Source of the DNA: Ideonella sp.
Lineage (GTDB): Bacteria > Pseudomonadota > Gammaproteobacteria > Burkholderiales > Burkholderiaceae_C
DNA length: 64,000 nt
Direction: 5' to 3'
Assembly (NCBI GenBank): GCA_015075545.1
Contig: JABTUC010000004.1
Coordinates: forward strand, 62,001 to 126,000
Within the stretch, counting starts at the first letter, position 1; each line of letters starts with the position of its first letter. The translations under genes were made by a program, and so were the position numbers. Below, in pieces: positions 55,098-63,747 of this stretch. The notes under the pieces were generated by a model. It worked only from the letters and a program-made list of their open reading frames with translations, was not told the origin of the DNA and searched no databases.

Positions 55098-55838
55098 TCA
55101 GCGGCGCAGGTAGTCGTGGACCACCGTGCCGAGAGGCAGCGTCGCGTCGGCGACGATGTGAACGGCCGACAACACCTCGAGCACGGGCAGCGCCGCCACC
55201 GGGGCCAGCGCGTGCGCGTGCAGGTCGAGCGCGCCGGGGCCGCTCCAGGCGCCCTTGAGGTTGATCTCGGTCATGCGGTAGCGCACCAGCTCGCAGATGC
55301 GCAGGCTGCCGTCGACGTGCGGCATGATCTTCAGCAGGTAGGCCGGCGCGCCCAGCGCGGCGGTGGCCGCGGCGGCGTCGACCGCCTTGTGCTTGAAGCC
55401 CATGGTGCCGGTGGCGACGCGGAAGTCGCTGTAGTCGAGCGTGCCGACCAGGGTGTCCTTGTGCACGCGCAGTTCGGGCCTGCCGAGCTTCTTCGGAAAA
55501 CCCCACAGTTCGCGGCCGGCGGCGATCGGCGGGTGGTCGTTGAGGTACATCGAGTGGACGTAGCCGCCCTCCTCGTTGCCGAAACGCACCGGGATCACCT
55601 GCCCCGATTCGCTGTAGGCGCCGAAGCCGGTGGAGTCGGGCATGTTGATGAACTCGTACTTGACGATCGCGTCCAACGGCACCAGCGGCGCCGGCACCAC
55701 CTTGGCCAGCGCCGCCGGGTCGGTGCGGTAGGTGATGATCAGGTACTCGCGGTCGACGAAGCGGTACGGTCCGATCGGATACGCGGGGTTGGTCAGCGGC
55801 ATCGCGAACGCTTCGCGACGCACATCGGATTCGGTCAT
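55098..55838 (-). CDS. adc: Acetoacetate decarboxylase
   Basis: A 246-residue enzyme. Hallmarks are '[20 protein letters not shown]', '[20 protein letters not shown]' with the Schiff-base lysine in the 'PKK' segment, and '[20 protein letters not shown]'. It converts acetoacetate to acetone and CO2 through an imine. AAGGAG lies 6 bases before the ATG. The downstream dehydrogenase gene shares the substrate acetoacetate, which strengthens both calls. Confidence 0.92.
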   Translation of the reverse strand: MTESDVRREAFAMPLTNPAYPIGPYRFVDREYLIITYRTDPAALAKVVPAPLVPLDAIVKYEFINMPDSTGFGAYSESGQVIPVRFGNEEGGYVHSMYLNDHPPIAAGRELWGFPKKLGRPELRVHKDTLVGTLDYSDFRVATGTMGFKHKAVDAAAATAALGAPAYLLKIMPHVDGSLRICELVRYRMTEINLKGAWSGPGALDLHAHALAPVAALPVLEVLSAVHIVADATLPLGTVVHDYLRR

Positions 55839-56137
55839 CGGAACTCCTTGCGCAGCATGCGGTCTGCGCTCTTTGCATGGTGTGCCGATTGACGGGTGCG
55901 CGGCCGATAAGTTCCGGCGCTGCGCCGCTGCTACGCGCCTAATCCTCGCCTCACGTTGGCCTCATGCAGCGCTCACCCGGCATCGCTAAGGTGCCGCGAC
56001 GAGAAATCCCGATGCCGATGATGTCCATGGCGCGAACGCAACTTGCCCAACGCGCCGCCGGCCGCAGTGAGGGCCGCGAAGGCGCGCGACGCATGGCACC
56101 GGGTCCGAGATCGCGCCGAGTTTCGAAGGAGATCGAC

Positions 56138-56566
56138 ATGAACCGCAACTTCCGATTGGCCGCAATGGCGGCCGTGCTCGTCACTCTGGGCCTGAGTGGG
56201 CGCGTGGTGCTGGCGGCGCAGGAGCTGCCGGCGGTGCAGCACAGCGGCGCCGTGGCCTACATCAACGGCGGGGTCGGCGAACTGCAGGCCAAGGCGATGG
56301 AGAAGGCCGGCGCCGACTGGCCGCTGATGATCGTGTACGCCAAGGACACCAAGCCGCGCAACGAGTTCATCGCCAACGCCAACACGGTGATCCGCAACGC
56401 CAAGGGCGAGGCGGTGCTGAAGGTCGACGGCGCAGGCCCGATCGTGCTGGCCAAGCTCGAGCCCGGCAACTACACGGTCGAAGCCACGCACGATGGCAAG
56501 GCGGTGCATCGCAAGGTCGACATCAAGGAAGGCGGGCACCAGCAGATCGAGATGCTCTGGCAGTGA
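56138..56566 (+). CDS. Secreted carboxypeptidase-regulatory-like protein
   Basis: A 142-residue protein with a signal peptide ('AAMAAVLVTLGLSGRVVLAA') and a beta-sandwich-like body: 'VAYINGGVGELQAKAMEKAG', 'TVIRNAKGEAVLKVDGAGPI' and 'LEPGNYTVEATHDGKAVHRK', the pattern of carboxypeptidase-regulatory or transthyretin-like domains. AAGGAG precedes the ATG by 8 bases. It is probably periplasmic. It lies between the ketone-body operon and the tct operon, and a hairpin separates it from tctC. Confidence 0.78.
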   Translation: MNRNFRLAAMAAVLVTLGLSGRVVLAAQELPAVQHSGAVAYINGGVGELQAKAMEKAGADWPLMIVYAKDTKPRNEFIANANTVIRNAKGEAVLKVDGAGPIVLAKLEPGNYTVEATHDGKAVHRKVDIKEGGHQQIEMLWQ

Positions 56567-56638
56567 GTGCCGGCGCAGGGGGCTGAGGCCCCTTGCGGCG
56601 CGCGGCGGGCGCGTCCGCAGCCGTCCGGGGTTTTCACG

Positions 56639-56684
56639 TTGACAAACCCCGGGCGCCGCAGCGATAGTTAACCACCCAGTTAAC
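56639..56684 (+). promoter_or_regulatory. tctC promoter with overlapping TetR-type operator
   Basis: TTGACA (56639-56644) is a perfect -35 hexamer. GATAGT (56663-56668), 18 bp further, is a fair -10. GTTAAC-CACCCA-GTTAAC (56667-56684) overlaps the end of the -10 and the start point, and matches the tetR upstream site in reverse orientation (14 of 16). A 9-bp inverted repeat, CCGGGGTTT/AAACCCCGG (56625-56633, 56644-56652), overlaps the -35 and may also end upstream transcripts. Repression by the nearby TetR protein is inferred. Confidence 0.6.
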
Positions 56685-56708
56685 ATCATCGTTGCGAGGA
56701 CGAAGCTC

Positions 56709-57719
56709 ATGCATCTGCGCACCTTCCTGAAATCCCTGCTGGCCGCTGCCGCCGGCCTCACGCTGGCGGGCGCCGCCCAGGCGCAGAACTGGAAGCCGAC
56801 GCGGCCGATCAACCTGATCGTGCCGTGGGCGGCCGGCGGCTCGACCGACCAGGTGACCCGCGTCGCCGCGGCCGAACTCGAGAAGGCGCTCGGGCAGACG
56901 ATCGTCGTCGTCAACCAGCCGGGCGCCTCGGGGGCCATCGGTACCAAGAGCGCGTTCGACGCGCCACGCGACGGCTACACCTGGACCGCCGGCGCCGCGC
57001 AGGACCTCGGCACCTACGAGACGCTGGGCAGCCTGAAGGCGCGCATCAGCGACTGGAACCTGTACCTCAACGTCGCCAACGTGCAGGTGATCGGCGTCAA
57101 CCCGAAGACGCCGTACCAGAACGCCAAGGAACTGCTCGACGCGATGAAGGCCAAGCCCGGCCAGATCAGCGTCGCCACCGCCGGCGTCACCTCGGCCGGC
57201 CACAACGCGATGGAGCTGATCAGCAAGGTCACCGGCGTCAAGTACCGGCACGTCACCTACGACGGCGGCAACCCCGCGGTGGTGGCCACGGTGGCCGGCG
57301 AGGCCGACGTCACGACGCAGCTCGCGGTCGAGCAGGCCGACATGATCCGCGGCAAGCGGCTGCGCCCGCTGGCCACGGTGAGCGACAAGGCGCTGGTGCT
57401 CGAAGGCTACGGCACGATCCCGCCGCTGTCGGCCACGCTGCCGGGCTTCAGCGCGCCGACCAACTACTTCGGCATCTTCATCCCGAAGGGCGTGCCCGAC
57501 GAGGTGATCAAGACGCTCGACAAGATCTGGGCCAACCAGATCGTGCACAGCGAGGCGCTCAAGAAGTACGCCGCCAGCCGCGGCGCGCTGTTCGCGCCGC
57601 AGTACGGCGAGGCGGCGCAGAAGGCGGTGTTCCCGGCGATCCAGGCCAACGCCTGGCTGCTGTTCGACGGCGGCAAGGCCAAGGTGTCGCCCGATACGGT
57701 CGGAATTCCGCGGCCATGA
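56709..57719 (+). CDS. tctC: Bug-family tripartite tricarboxylate transporter receptor (TctC)
   Basis: A 336-residue periplasmic receptor with a signal peptide ('LAAAAGLTLAGAAQAQ'). The ligand motifs are clear: 'RPINLIVPWAAGGSTDQVTR' (carboxylate loop 1), 'NQPGASGAIGTKSAFDAPRD' and 'ATAGVTSAGHNAMELISKVT'. It has the usual Bug length. It captures a carboxylate-bearing solute for TctA/TctB. A REP-like element separates it from tctB, allowing higher receptor expression. The downstream catabolic genes point to a sugar-acid-like ligand rather than citrate. Confidence 0.93.
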   Translation: MHLRTFLKSLLAAAAGLTLAGAAQAQNWKPTRPINLIVPWAAGGSTDQVTRVAAAELEKALGQTIVVVNQPGASGAIGTKSAFDAPRDGYTWTAGAAQDLGTYETLGSLKARISDWNLYLNVANVQVIGVNPKTPYQNAKELLDAMKAKPGQISVATAGVTSAGHNAMELISKVTGVKYRHVTYDGGNPAVVATVAGEADVTTQLAVEQADMIRGKRLRPLATVSDKALVLEGYGTIPPLSATLPGFSAPTNYFGIFIPKGVPDEVIKTLDKIWANQIVHSEALKKYAASRGALFAPQYGEAAQKAVFPAIQANAWLLFDGGKAKVSPDTVGIPRP

Positions 57720-57720
57720 C

Positions 57721-57810
57721 CCACCCCCGAAGCGGCCTGGCGGCCGCCTCCCCCTCGAGGGGGCAACGCCAGCGGACCGGCAAAGCCGGATCCGCGGCGT
57801 TCACTTGGTG
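57721..57810. repeat. REP-like intergenic repeat, copy 2, inside the tct operon
   Basis: The element holds the hairpins GCGGCC-TGGC-GGCCGC and CCCCCTCGAGGGGG (57749-57762) and the 32-nt core at 57768-57799 shared with copy 1 at 51401-51432. It fills most of the 148-bp gap between tctC and tctB. Such hairpins can stabilise the upstream receptor message. Copies elsewhere in the genome are expected but cannot be seen here. Confidence 0.65.
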
Positions 57811-57867
57811 AAGCGCCGCTGGAGCGGCGCTGGAGCGGCGCTGTGATGCACCCTCGCGAGCTTCGAC

Positions 57868-58401
57868 ATGTCGACACCTGAACTTGCCGAGCCGTCGGCC
57901 AGCGCGCGCACCGACTGGTTCGCCGCCTGGGGCTGGATCGTGCTCGGCACGGCGATCCTGATCGGCTCGATCACGATGGATCGGCTCGAGCACCAGCACA
58001 TCAACCCCTACACCGTGCCGGGGCTGCTGCCCGGGCTGCTCGGGCTGGCGATGATCATCCTCGGCAGCGTGCTGGCGCTGCGCAGCTGGCGCCGCGGCGC
58101 GCTGCGCGAGGCGGCACCGGCGTGGACCGAGCACCGGCGCGACGAGCGCCGCCGCATCGTCGTGGTGGCCGCGCTGTGCGCGGGCTACGGCGTGGTGCTG
58201 GTCGGGCACGGCCTGCCGTTCTGGCTCGCCTCGACGATCTACGTCACCGGCTCGATCCTGATCCTCGAAGGCATCAGCCGCGACCCGTCGGCGCGCCGCC
58301 TCACGGCGAAGTCGGTCGCGCAGGCGCTGGTGATCGGCGTCGCCGCGTCGCTGATCACGCAGTGGGTGTTCCAGGATCTGTTCCTGGTGCGCCTGCCCTA
58401 G
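57868..58401 (+). CDS. tctB: Tripartite tricarboxylate transporter small subunit (TctB)
   Basis: A 177-residue protein with four membrane helices and a hydrophilic loop, the TctB layout: 'GWIVLGTAILIGSITMDRLE', 'NPYTVPGLLPGLLGLAMIIL' with the conserved P-G-L-x-P motif, 'LPFWLASTIYVTGSILIL' and a final helix. It is essential for the transporter although its precise role is unclear. TctA follows 13 bp later. Confidence 0.88.
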   Translation: MSTPELAEPSASARTDWFAAWGWIVLGTAILIGSITMDRLEHQHINPYTVPGLLPGLLGLAMIILGSVLALRSWRRGALREAAPAWTEHRRDERRRIVVVAALCAGYGVVLVGHGLPFWLASTIYVTGSILILEGISRDPSARRLTAKSVAQALVIGVAASLITQWVFQDLFLVRLP

Positions 58402-58414
58402 AAGCGAGCCGCGC

Positions 58415-59950
58415 GTGTTCCAGGGGCTGGAGGACCTCGGGCGCGCGTACATCGGGTTCCTCAACCCGATGACGCTGCTCTACGGCCTGGGCGGCGCGTT
58501 CGTCGGCATCGTGATGGGCATCCTGCCGGGGCTGTCGGCGACGCTGGCGATCGCGCTGCTGACCACGCTGACGATCAAGCTGCAGCCCAACGACGCCATC
58601 CTGGTGCTGATCTGCTCGTACGTCGGCGCGCTGTACGGCGGCTCGCGCACCGCGATCCTGCTCAACATTCCGGGCACTGCGGCCAACGCCGCGTCGTGTG
58701 CCGACGGCCACGCGCTGGCGATGAAAGGCCAGGCCGGCCGCGCGATCGGCATCGCCACCTCGGGCGCGTTCGTCAGCACGCTGCTGGGCGTGCTGGCCCT
58801 GGCCACCTTCACGCCGGCGCTGGCCGAGGTGGCGCTGTCGTTCGGCGCCTTCGAGTTCTTCTGGCTGGCGCTGTTCGGCGTGGTGATCTCGGGCAGCATC
58901 GTCGGCAACGATCCGATCAAGGGCTGGCTGATGGGCCTGCTCGGGCTGTTCATCGCGCAGATCGGCCAGGAGGGCATCTACGCCTACGACCGCTTCACCT
59001 TCGGCTGGGACGAGCTGTCGGGCGGCATCGCGCTGATCCCGGCGCTGGTGGGCGCGTTCGGGCTGGCCGAGGTGCTGACCACGCTGGCCGACCCCATCGA
59101 GCGCCGAATCGTCGAGCTGCGCGACTCGGTGCTGCCGCGCTTTCGCGAGATCGTGCAGTACTGGCGCACCGTGCTGCGCTCGGGCGTGATCGGCGTCTTC
59201 ACCGGGCTGCTGCCCGGCGTCGGCGAAGACGCCGGCGCCTGGATGTCGTACGCCGCGGCCAAGGCGGTGAGCAAGGAGAAAGAGCAGTTCGGCAAGGGCT
59301 CGATCGACGGCCTGATGGCCGCCGAGACCGGCGACATGTCGTCGATCCCCGGCCACATCATTCCGTGCCTGGCGCTCGGCATTCCCGGCTCGGCGCCGTC
59401 GGCGGTGCTGATGGCGGCGATGATCATCCACGGCATCCAGCCCGGGCCGATGCTGATGATCCAGCATCCGCACTTCGTCTACGAGGTGGTGGCGATGACG
59501 ACGCTGGCGTCGATCACCATCTTGCTGTTCGGGCTGTTCGGCGTGCGGCCGCTGCTGCACGTGCTGCGCGTGCGGCGCACGGTGCTGATGCCGATCGTCT
59601 TCCTGCTGTGCGTGGTGGGCGCGTTCGCCACCGCGTCGCGGCTGTTCGACGTCTACGCGATGATCGCCATCGGCCTCGTCGCGTTCCTGCTGCGCCGGCG
59701 CGGCTACGAGATGGCGCCGCTGGTGCTGGGTCTGGTGCTCGGCCCGCTGCTCGACAAGAGCCTGCGCCGCGGGCTGGTCCTGTCCGACGGCAGCCTCGAG
59801 CCGTTCTTCACGCGGCCGATCTCGATGGGCTTCGCGTTCGTCACCATCTTCACGATCGCGCTCTACGTGCCGGCGTTCCGCGCGCAGGTCGACCGCGTGC
59901 GCGTCGCCACGGTCGCTGGCGTGCGGGCGCTGATCGGGCGGCGCGGGTAG
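58415..59950 (+). CDS. tctA: Tripartite tricarboxylate transporter large permease (TctA)
   Basis: A 511-residue permease with about 12 helices. Family signatures are 'GAFVGIVMGILPGLSATLAI' near the N-terminus (the G-x-x-P-G-L-s hairpin) and the repeated 'IGVFTGLLPGVGEDAGAWMS' plus 'IPCLALGIPGSAPSAVLMAA' in the second half, where the substrate and Na+/H+ sites lie. It begins at GTG 58415. It is followed 11 bp later by the isomerase gene, so transport and catabolism are cotranscribed. Confidence 0.93.
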   Translation: MFQGLEDLGRAYIGFLNPMTLLYGLGGAFVGIVMGILPGLSATLAIALLTTLTIKLQPNDAILVLICSYVGALYGGSRTAILLNIPGTAANAASCADGHALAMKGQAGRAIGIATSGAFVSTLLGVLALATFTPALAEVALSFGAFEFFWLALFGVVISGSIVGNDPIKGWLMGLLGLFIAQIGQEGIYAYDRFTFGWDELSGGIALIPALVGAFGLAEVLTTLADPIERRIVELRDSVLPRFREIVQYWRTVLRSGVIGVFTGLLPGVGEDAGAWMSYAAAKAVSKEKEQFGKGSIDGLMAAETGDMSSIPGHIIPCLALGIPGSAPSAVLMAAMIIHGIQPGPMLMIQHPHFVYEVVAMTTLASITILLFGLFGVRPLLHVLRVRRTVLMPIVFLLCVVGAFATASRLFDVYAMIAIGLVAFLLRRRGYEMAPLVLGLVLGPLLDKSLRRGLVLSDGSLEPFFTRPISMGFAFVTIFTIALYVPAFRAQVDRVRVATVAGVRALIGRRG

Positions 59951-59961
59951 GTTCGCCGGCC

Positions 59962-60813
59962 ATGCAGTTCGCGCTCTGCAACGAGGTGCTGCAGCCGCTG
60001 CCGTTCGAGCGCCAGTGCGAGCTGGCCGCGCAGCTCGGCTACGACGCGCTCGAGGTGGCACCGTTCACGCTCGCCGACGACCCGATGACGATCGACGACG
60101 CGCAGGCGCGGCAATGGCGGCGCAGCGCCGAAGACGCCGGCATCTCGATCGGCGGCCTGCACTGGCTGCTGGTGGCGCCGGCGGGGCTGTCGATCGTCGG
60201 CGCCGACGCCGCGCTGCGCGCGCGCACCGCGGCGGTGATGGAGCGGCTGGTCGAGCTGTGCGCGCTGCTCGGCGGCCGCTACCTGGTGCACGGCTCGCCC
60301 AAGCAGCGCACGCCGGGCCCCGGCGACCCACCGGCCACCGTACGCGAGCGCGCGCTCGAGTGCTTCGCGCGCGCCGCACGTCGCGCCCAAGCGTGCGGCG
60401 TCACCTACTGCATCGAGCCGCTGGCGCCGCGCGAGACCGGCTTCGTCAACACGGTGGCCGAGGCGGCGGAGCTGGTCGACACGATCGGCTCGCCGGCGCT
60501 GAAGACGATGCTCGACTGCAGCGCCGCCGGCCAGGCCGAGCGCGAGCCGGTGGCCGCGCTGCTGGCGCGCTGGATCCCGAGCGGGCACGTCGCGCACGTG
60601 CAGGTCAACGACCCCAACCGCCGCGGCCCCGGCCAGGGCACGATGGCGTTCGCGCCGATCGTTCGCACGCTGCTGCAACTGCAGGCGCAGGGGCACTACC
60701 GCGGCCTCGTCGCGGTGGAACCGTTCGACTACGTGCCCGACGGCCTCGGCTGCGCGGCGCGCGCGATCGGCTACCTGAAGGGTCTGGTCGAGGCGATCGG
60801 AGCATCGACATGA
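59962..60813 (+). CDS. Sugar phosphate isomerase/epimerase (AP_endonuc_2 TIM barrel)
   Basis: A 283-residue TIM barrel. It starts 'MQFALCNEVLQPLPFERQCE', with 'AAQLGYDALEVAPFTLADDP', and has metal-ligand strands 'YCIEPLAPRETGFVNTVAEA', 'TMLDCSAAGQAEREPVAALL', 'GHVAHVQVNDPNRRGPGQGT' and 'YRGLVAVEPFDYVP'. Glu, Asp, His and Glu positions suit a divalent metal site that isomerises a ketose or keto-acid. Its stop overlaps the next gene by 4 bp. The substrate is unknown. Confidence 0.87.
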   Translation: MQFALCNEVLQPLPFERQCELAAQLGYDALEVAPFTLADDPMTIDDAQARQWRRSAEDAGISIGGLHWLLVAPAGLSIVGADAALRARTAAVMERLVELCALLGGRYLVHGSPKQRTPGPGDPPATVRERALECFARAARRAQACGVTYCIEPLAPRETGFVNTVAEAAELVDTIGSPALKTMLDCSAAGQAEREPVAALLARWIPSGHVAHVQVNDPNRRGPGQGTMAFAPIVRTLLQLQAQGHYRGLVAVEPFDYVPDGLGCAARAIGYLKGLVEAIGAST

Positions 60814-62255
60814 CCGACGCGCCGCGCTTCGTCGTGCGCGAGATCGCGCTGCACGAGCGGCCGGTGCGCTTGAGGTTGCCGTTTCGCTTCGGCGTCGTCA
60901 CGCTCACCGAGTGCCCGCAGGCGTTCGTGCATGCGCGCATCGAGCTCTTCGATGGCCACAGCGCGTGGGGCGGCGCTGCCGAGCTGATGGCGCCGAAGTG
61001 GTTCGACAAGAACTTGGGCTTGAGCAACGACGACAACTTCGCCCAGTTGCGCGACGTGCTGCGGCTGGCGCGCGGCGCGTACCTCGCCGACGCAACGCCC
61101 GACACCGCGTTCGGCCACTTCGCGCGCCACCACGACGCGCACCAGGCCGCCGCCGCCGCGCGCGGCCACAACCCGCTGCTGGCAGCGTACGGCCCCGCGC
61201 TGATCGACCGCGCACTGCTCGACGCGCTGTGCCGCGCGCTCGGTGTCTCGTTCTACGCCGCGCTGCGCGGCAACCTCGCCGGCCTCGGCGCGCGGCATGC
61301 GCAGTTCGCGCCGTTCGACTGGCCGCGCGTGCTGCAGGGCCTACCGCCACCTGCGGCGTCGATCGCCGCACGGCACACGGTGGGGCTGGTCGACGCGATC
61401 ACCGCCGCCGACCTCGCGCACCCGGTCAACGACGGCCTGCCCGAAACACTCGAACAGGTGATCGCGCGCTACGGCCACCGCCACTTCAAGCTCAAGGTCG
61501 GCGGGCGCATCGACGACGACGTGGCGCGGCTGACGCGAATCGCCGCGGTGCTCGACCGCATCGACGCGCCCTACCTCGTCTCGCTCGACGGCAACGAGCA
61601 GTACGCCGACGCTGCGGGGGTCGACGAGCTGCTGGCGCGCATGCGGCAGACTCCGGCGCTGGCGCGGCTGTGGGCGTCGATCGCCTTCATCGAGCAGCCG
61701 ATCGCGCGCAAGACCGCGCTCGACACCGACGTGCGCGCGATCGCCGCATCGAGGCCGGTGATCGTCGACGAGTCCGACGGCGAGCTCGACGCCTTCGTGC
61801 GGGCGCGCGATCGCGGCTACAGCGGCATCTCGAGCAAGACCTGCAAGGGCGTGTACCGCTCGCTGCTCAACGCCGCGCGCTGCGCGGCGTGGAACGCACA
61901 GGCGCCGGCCGGCGCGCCGCGCTTCTTCATGTCGGGCGAAGACCTCACGACGCAGGCCGGCCTCGCGGTGCAGCAGGACCTGGCACTCGTGAACCTGCTC
62001 GGCATCGCGCACGTCGAGCGCAACGGCCACCACTACGTCGACGGCATGGCCGCGCTGCCGCAAGCCGAGCAGCGCGCGTTCCTCGCCGCGCACCCCGACC
62101 TCTACGAACACAGCCACGGCGCGACGCGGCTGCGCATCCGCGACGGCCGGCTGGCGATCGGCTCGCTCGACTGCACCGGCTACGCCAGCGCGGCGATGCC
62201 CGTGTGGGACGCGATGACGCCGCTGCAGCCCTCGCCCGCCTTCCCCAGGAGTTGA
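60810..62255 (+). CDS. Enolase-superfamily enzyme (mandelate racemase/muconate lactonizing type)
   Basis: A 481-residue enzyme, clearly longer than the 370-400 of most relatives. The active site is complete: Lys227-x-Lys229 ('HRHFKLKVGG'), metal ligands Asp260 ('SLDGNEQY'), Glu295 ('IAFIEQPIA') and Asp320-Glu321 ('PVIVDESDGE'), and Lys343 ('GISSKTCKG'). The two opposing lysines favour 1,1-proton transfer or syn elimination. A sugar-acid dehydratase or a cycloisomerase is likely. The added length sits mostly in the capping domain and C-terminus, regions that set specificity. It overlaps the isomerase gene and is followed by a dehydrogenase. Confidence 0.87.
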   Translation: MTDAPRFVVREIALHERPVRLRLPFRFGVVTLTECPQAFVHARIELFDGHSAWGGAAELMAPKWFDKNLGLSNDDNFAQLRDVLRLARGAYLADATPDTAFGHFARHHDAHQAAAAARGHNPLLAAYGPALIDRALLDALCRALGVSFYAALRGNLAGLGARHAQFAPFDWPRVLQGLPPPAASIAARHTVGLVDAITAADLAHPVNDGLPETLEQVIARYGHRHFKLKVGGRIDDDVARLTRIAAVLDRIDAPYLVSLDGNEQYADAAGVDELLARMRQTPALARLWASIAFIEQPIARKTALDTDVRAIAASRPVIVDESDGELDAFVRARDRGYSGISSKTCKGVYRSLLNAARCAAWNAQAPAGAPRFFMSGEDLTTQAGLAVQQDLALVNLLGIAHVERNGHHYVDGMAALPQAEQRAFLAAHPDLYEHSHGATRLRIRDGRLAIGSLDCTGYASAAMPVWDAMTPLQPSPAFPRS

Positions 62256-62261
62256 CCCCAG

Positions 62262-63425
62262 ATGGCCACGCAACGACTCGGCATCGTCATGAACGGCGTC
62301 ACCGGGCGCATGGGCATGAACCAGCACCTGATCCGCTCGATCGTCGCGATCCGCGCGCAAGGCGGCGTGACGCTCGCCAACGGCGATCGCGTGATGCCCG
62401 ACCCGCTGCTGATCGGCCGCAACGCCGAGAAGATCGAGGCACTCGCCCGCGCGCACGGCATCGCGCGCTTCGGCACCAACCTCGACGCCGCGCTCGCCGA
62501 CAAGAACGACAGCGTGTTCTTCGACGCCGCCACCACGCAGCAGCGCCCGACGCTGCTGGCCGCGGCGCTGCGCGCCGGCAAGCACGTGTATTGCGAGAAG
62601 CCGATCGCCACCACGCTCGCCGAGGCGCTGGAGATCTGCAAGCTCGCCAAGGCCTCGGGGCTGAAGCACGGCGCGGTGCAGGACAAGCTGTTCCTGCCCG
62701 GCCTGCGCAAGCTCGACCTGCTGCGCCGCGCCGGCTTCTTCGGCCGCATGCTGGCAGTGCGCATCGACTTCGGCTACTGGGTGTTCGAGGGCGACCTGCA
62801 GCCGATCCAGCGGCCGAGCTGGAACTACCGCGCCGAAGACGGCGGCGGCATGATCCTCGACATGATGTGCCACTGGCGCTACGTGCTCGACAACCTGTTC
62901 GGCGAGGTCAAGGCCATCACCTGCCTGGGCGCTACGCACATCGGCCAGCGTTGGGACGAAGCCGGCAAGCCGTACACCGCCACCGCCGACGACGCCGCCT
63001 ACGCCACCGCGCAGCTCGTGGGCCACCACGGCGAGCCGGTGGTCGCGCAACTGACGATGAGCTGGGCCACGCGCGTGCGCCGCGACGACCTCGTCACCTT
63101 CCACGTCGACGGCACGCACGGCTCGGCGGTGGCCGGCCTGCAGGAATGCCGCGCGCAGAGCCGCGTGACGACGCCGCGCCCGGTGTGGAACCCCGACGTC
63201 AAGCAGACGATGAACTTCTTCGACCAGTGGCAGGAGGTGCCCGACGCGCAGGAGTACGACAACGGCTTCAAGCTGCAATGGGAAGCCTTCATCCGCCACG
63301 TGGTCGAGGATGCGCCCTACCAATGGACGCTGCCCGAGGGCGCCAAGGGCGTGCAACTGGTGGAGTGCGCGCTGCAGAGCTGGAAGGAGCGGCGATGGGT
63401 GGACGTGCCGGCGTTGGCGGTATGA
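62262..63425 (+). CDS. Gfo/Idh/MocA-family oxidoreductase
   Basis: A 387-residue NAD(P)-dependent dehydrogenase. The N-terminal Rossmann region is 'RLGIVMNGVTGRMGMNQHLI' and the family motif is 'AGKHVYCEKPIATTLAEALE', with the catalytic EKP lysine. The C-terminal domain has 'GGGMILDMMCHWRYVLDNLF' (the D-x-x-x-H substrate pair). The nucleotide loop is G-V-T-G-R-M-G, which differs from the usual GxGxxG. It lies 6 bp after the enolase-family gene and ends the operon. It would oxidise a hydroxyl of the imported solute or an intermediate. Confidence 0.9.
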   Translation: MATQRLGIVMNGVTGRMGMNQHLIRSIVAIRAQGGVTLANGDRVMPDPLLIGRNAEKIEALARAHGIARFGTNLDAALADKNDSVFFDAATTQQRPTLLAAALRAGKHVYCEKPIATTLAEALEICKLAKASGLKHGAVQDKLFLPGLRKLDLLRRAGFFGRMLAVRIDFGYWVFEGDLQPIQRPSWNYRAEDGGGMILDMMCHWRYVLDNLFGEVKAITCLGATHIGQRWDEAGKPYTATADDAAYATAQLVGHHGEPVVAQLTMSWATRVRRDDLVTFHVDGTHGSAVAGLQECRAQSRVTTPRPVWNPDVKQTMNFFDQWQEVPDAQEYDNGFKLQWEAFIRHVVEDAPYQWTLPEGAKGVQLVECALQSWKERRWVDVPALAV

Positions 63426-63464
63426 GCTGTTTGGCGCCGTGGTGAATGCTTGGAGTCCTGCGCG

Positions 63465-63698
63465 GCGCGGTGGGCGGTGCCCGATGGTGGCTCCTACTGT
63501 CGCGGTCGGCCCTGCGGGCCGACTTCGCTGCGATGCTCGCATCGCAAGGGCGGCTGCGGTACCGCTCGTCGCGGCGCTGGACGCGCCACGACTTCACGGC
63601 TCCTCGCCGGTCCGGCCCTTGCGGGCCGGACTCCCCCTTGCGCTGCTGCGCTTCTCGCCGCGCCACAAGTCGCCCCCACCGGGCACCGCCCACCGCGC
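63465..63698. repeat. 234-bp element bounded by 19-bp perfect inverted repeats
   Basis: The left arm at 63465-63483 (GCGCGGTGGGCGGTGCCCG) is the exact reverse complement of the right arm at 63680-63698. At least three smaller perfect hairpins lie between the arms. No protein frame is supported. The layout is that of a palindromic non-autonomous element or a large structured transcript end. Confidence 0.65.
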
Positions 63699-63747
63699 AG
63701 AGACGCTCGTGGTGTTTGCCGACGCATGCCACGGTGGTGCCAGCAAG

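Noticed and set aside
60911-63445. 844- and 733-residue open frames overlapping the enolase-family and Gfo/Idh genes
   Set aside because: Both are Arg/Ala-rich out-of-frame readings; the true genes carry complete active sites.
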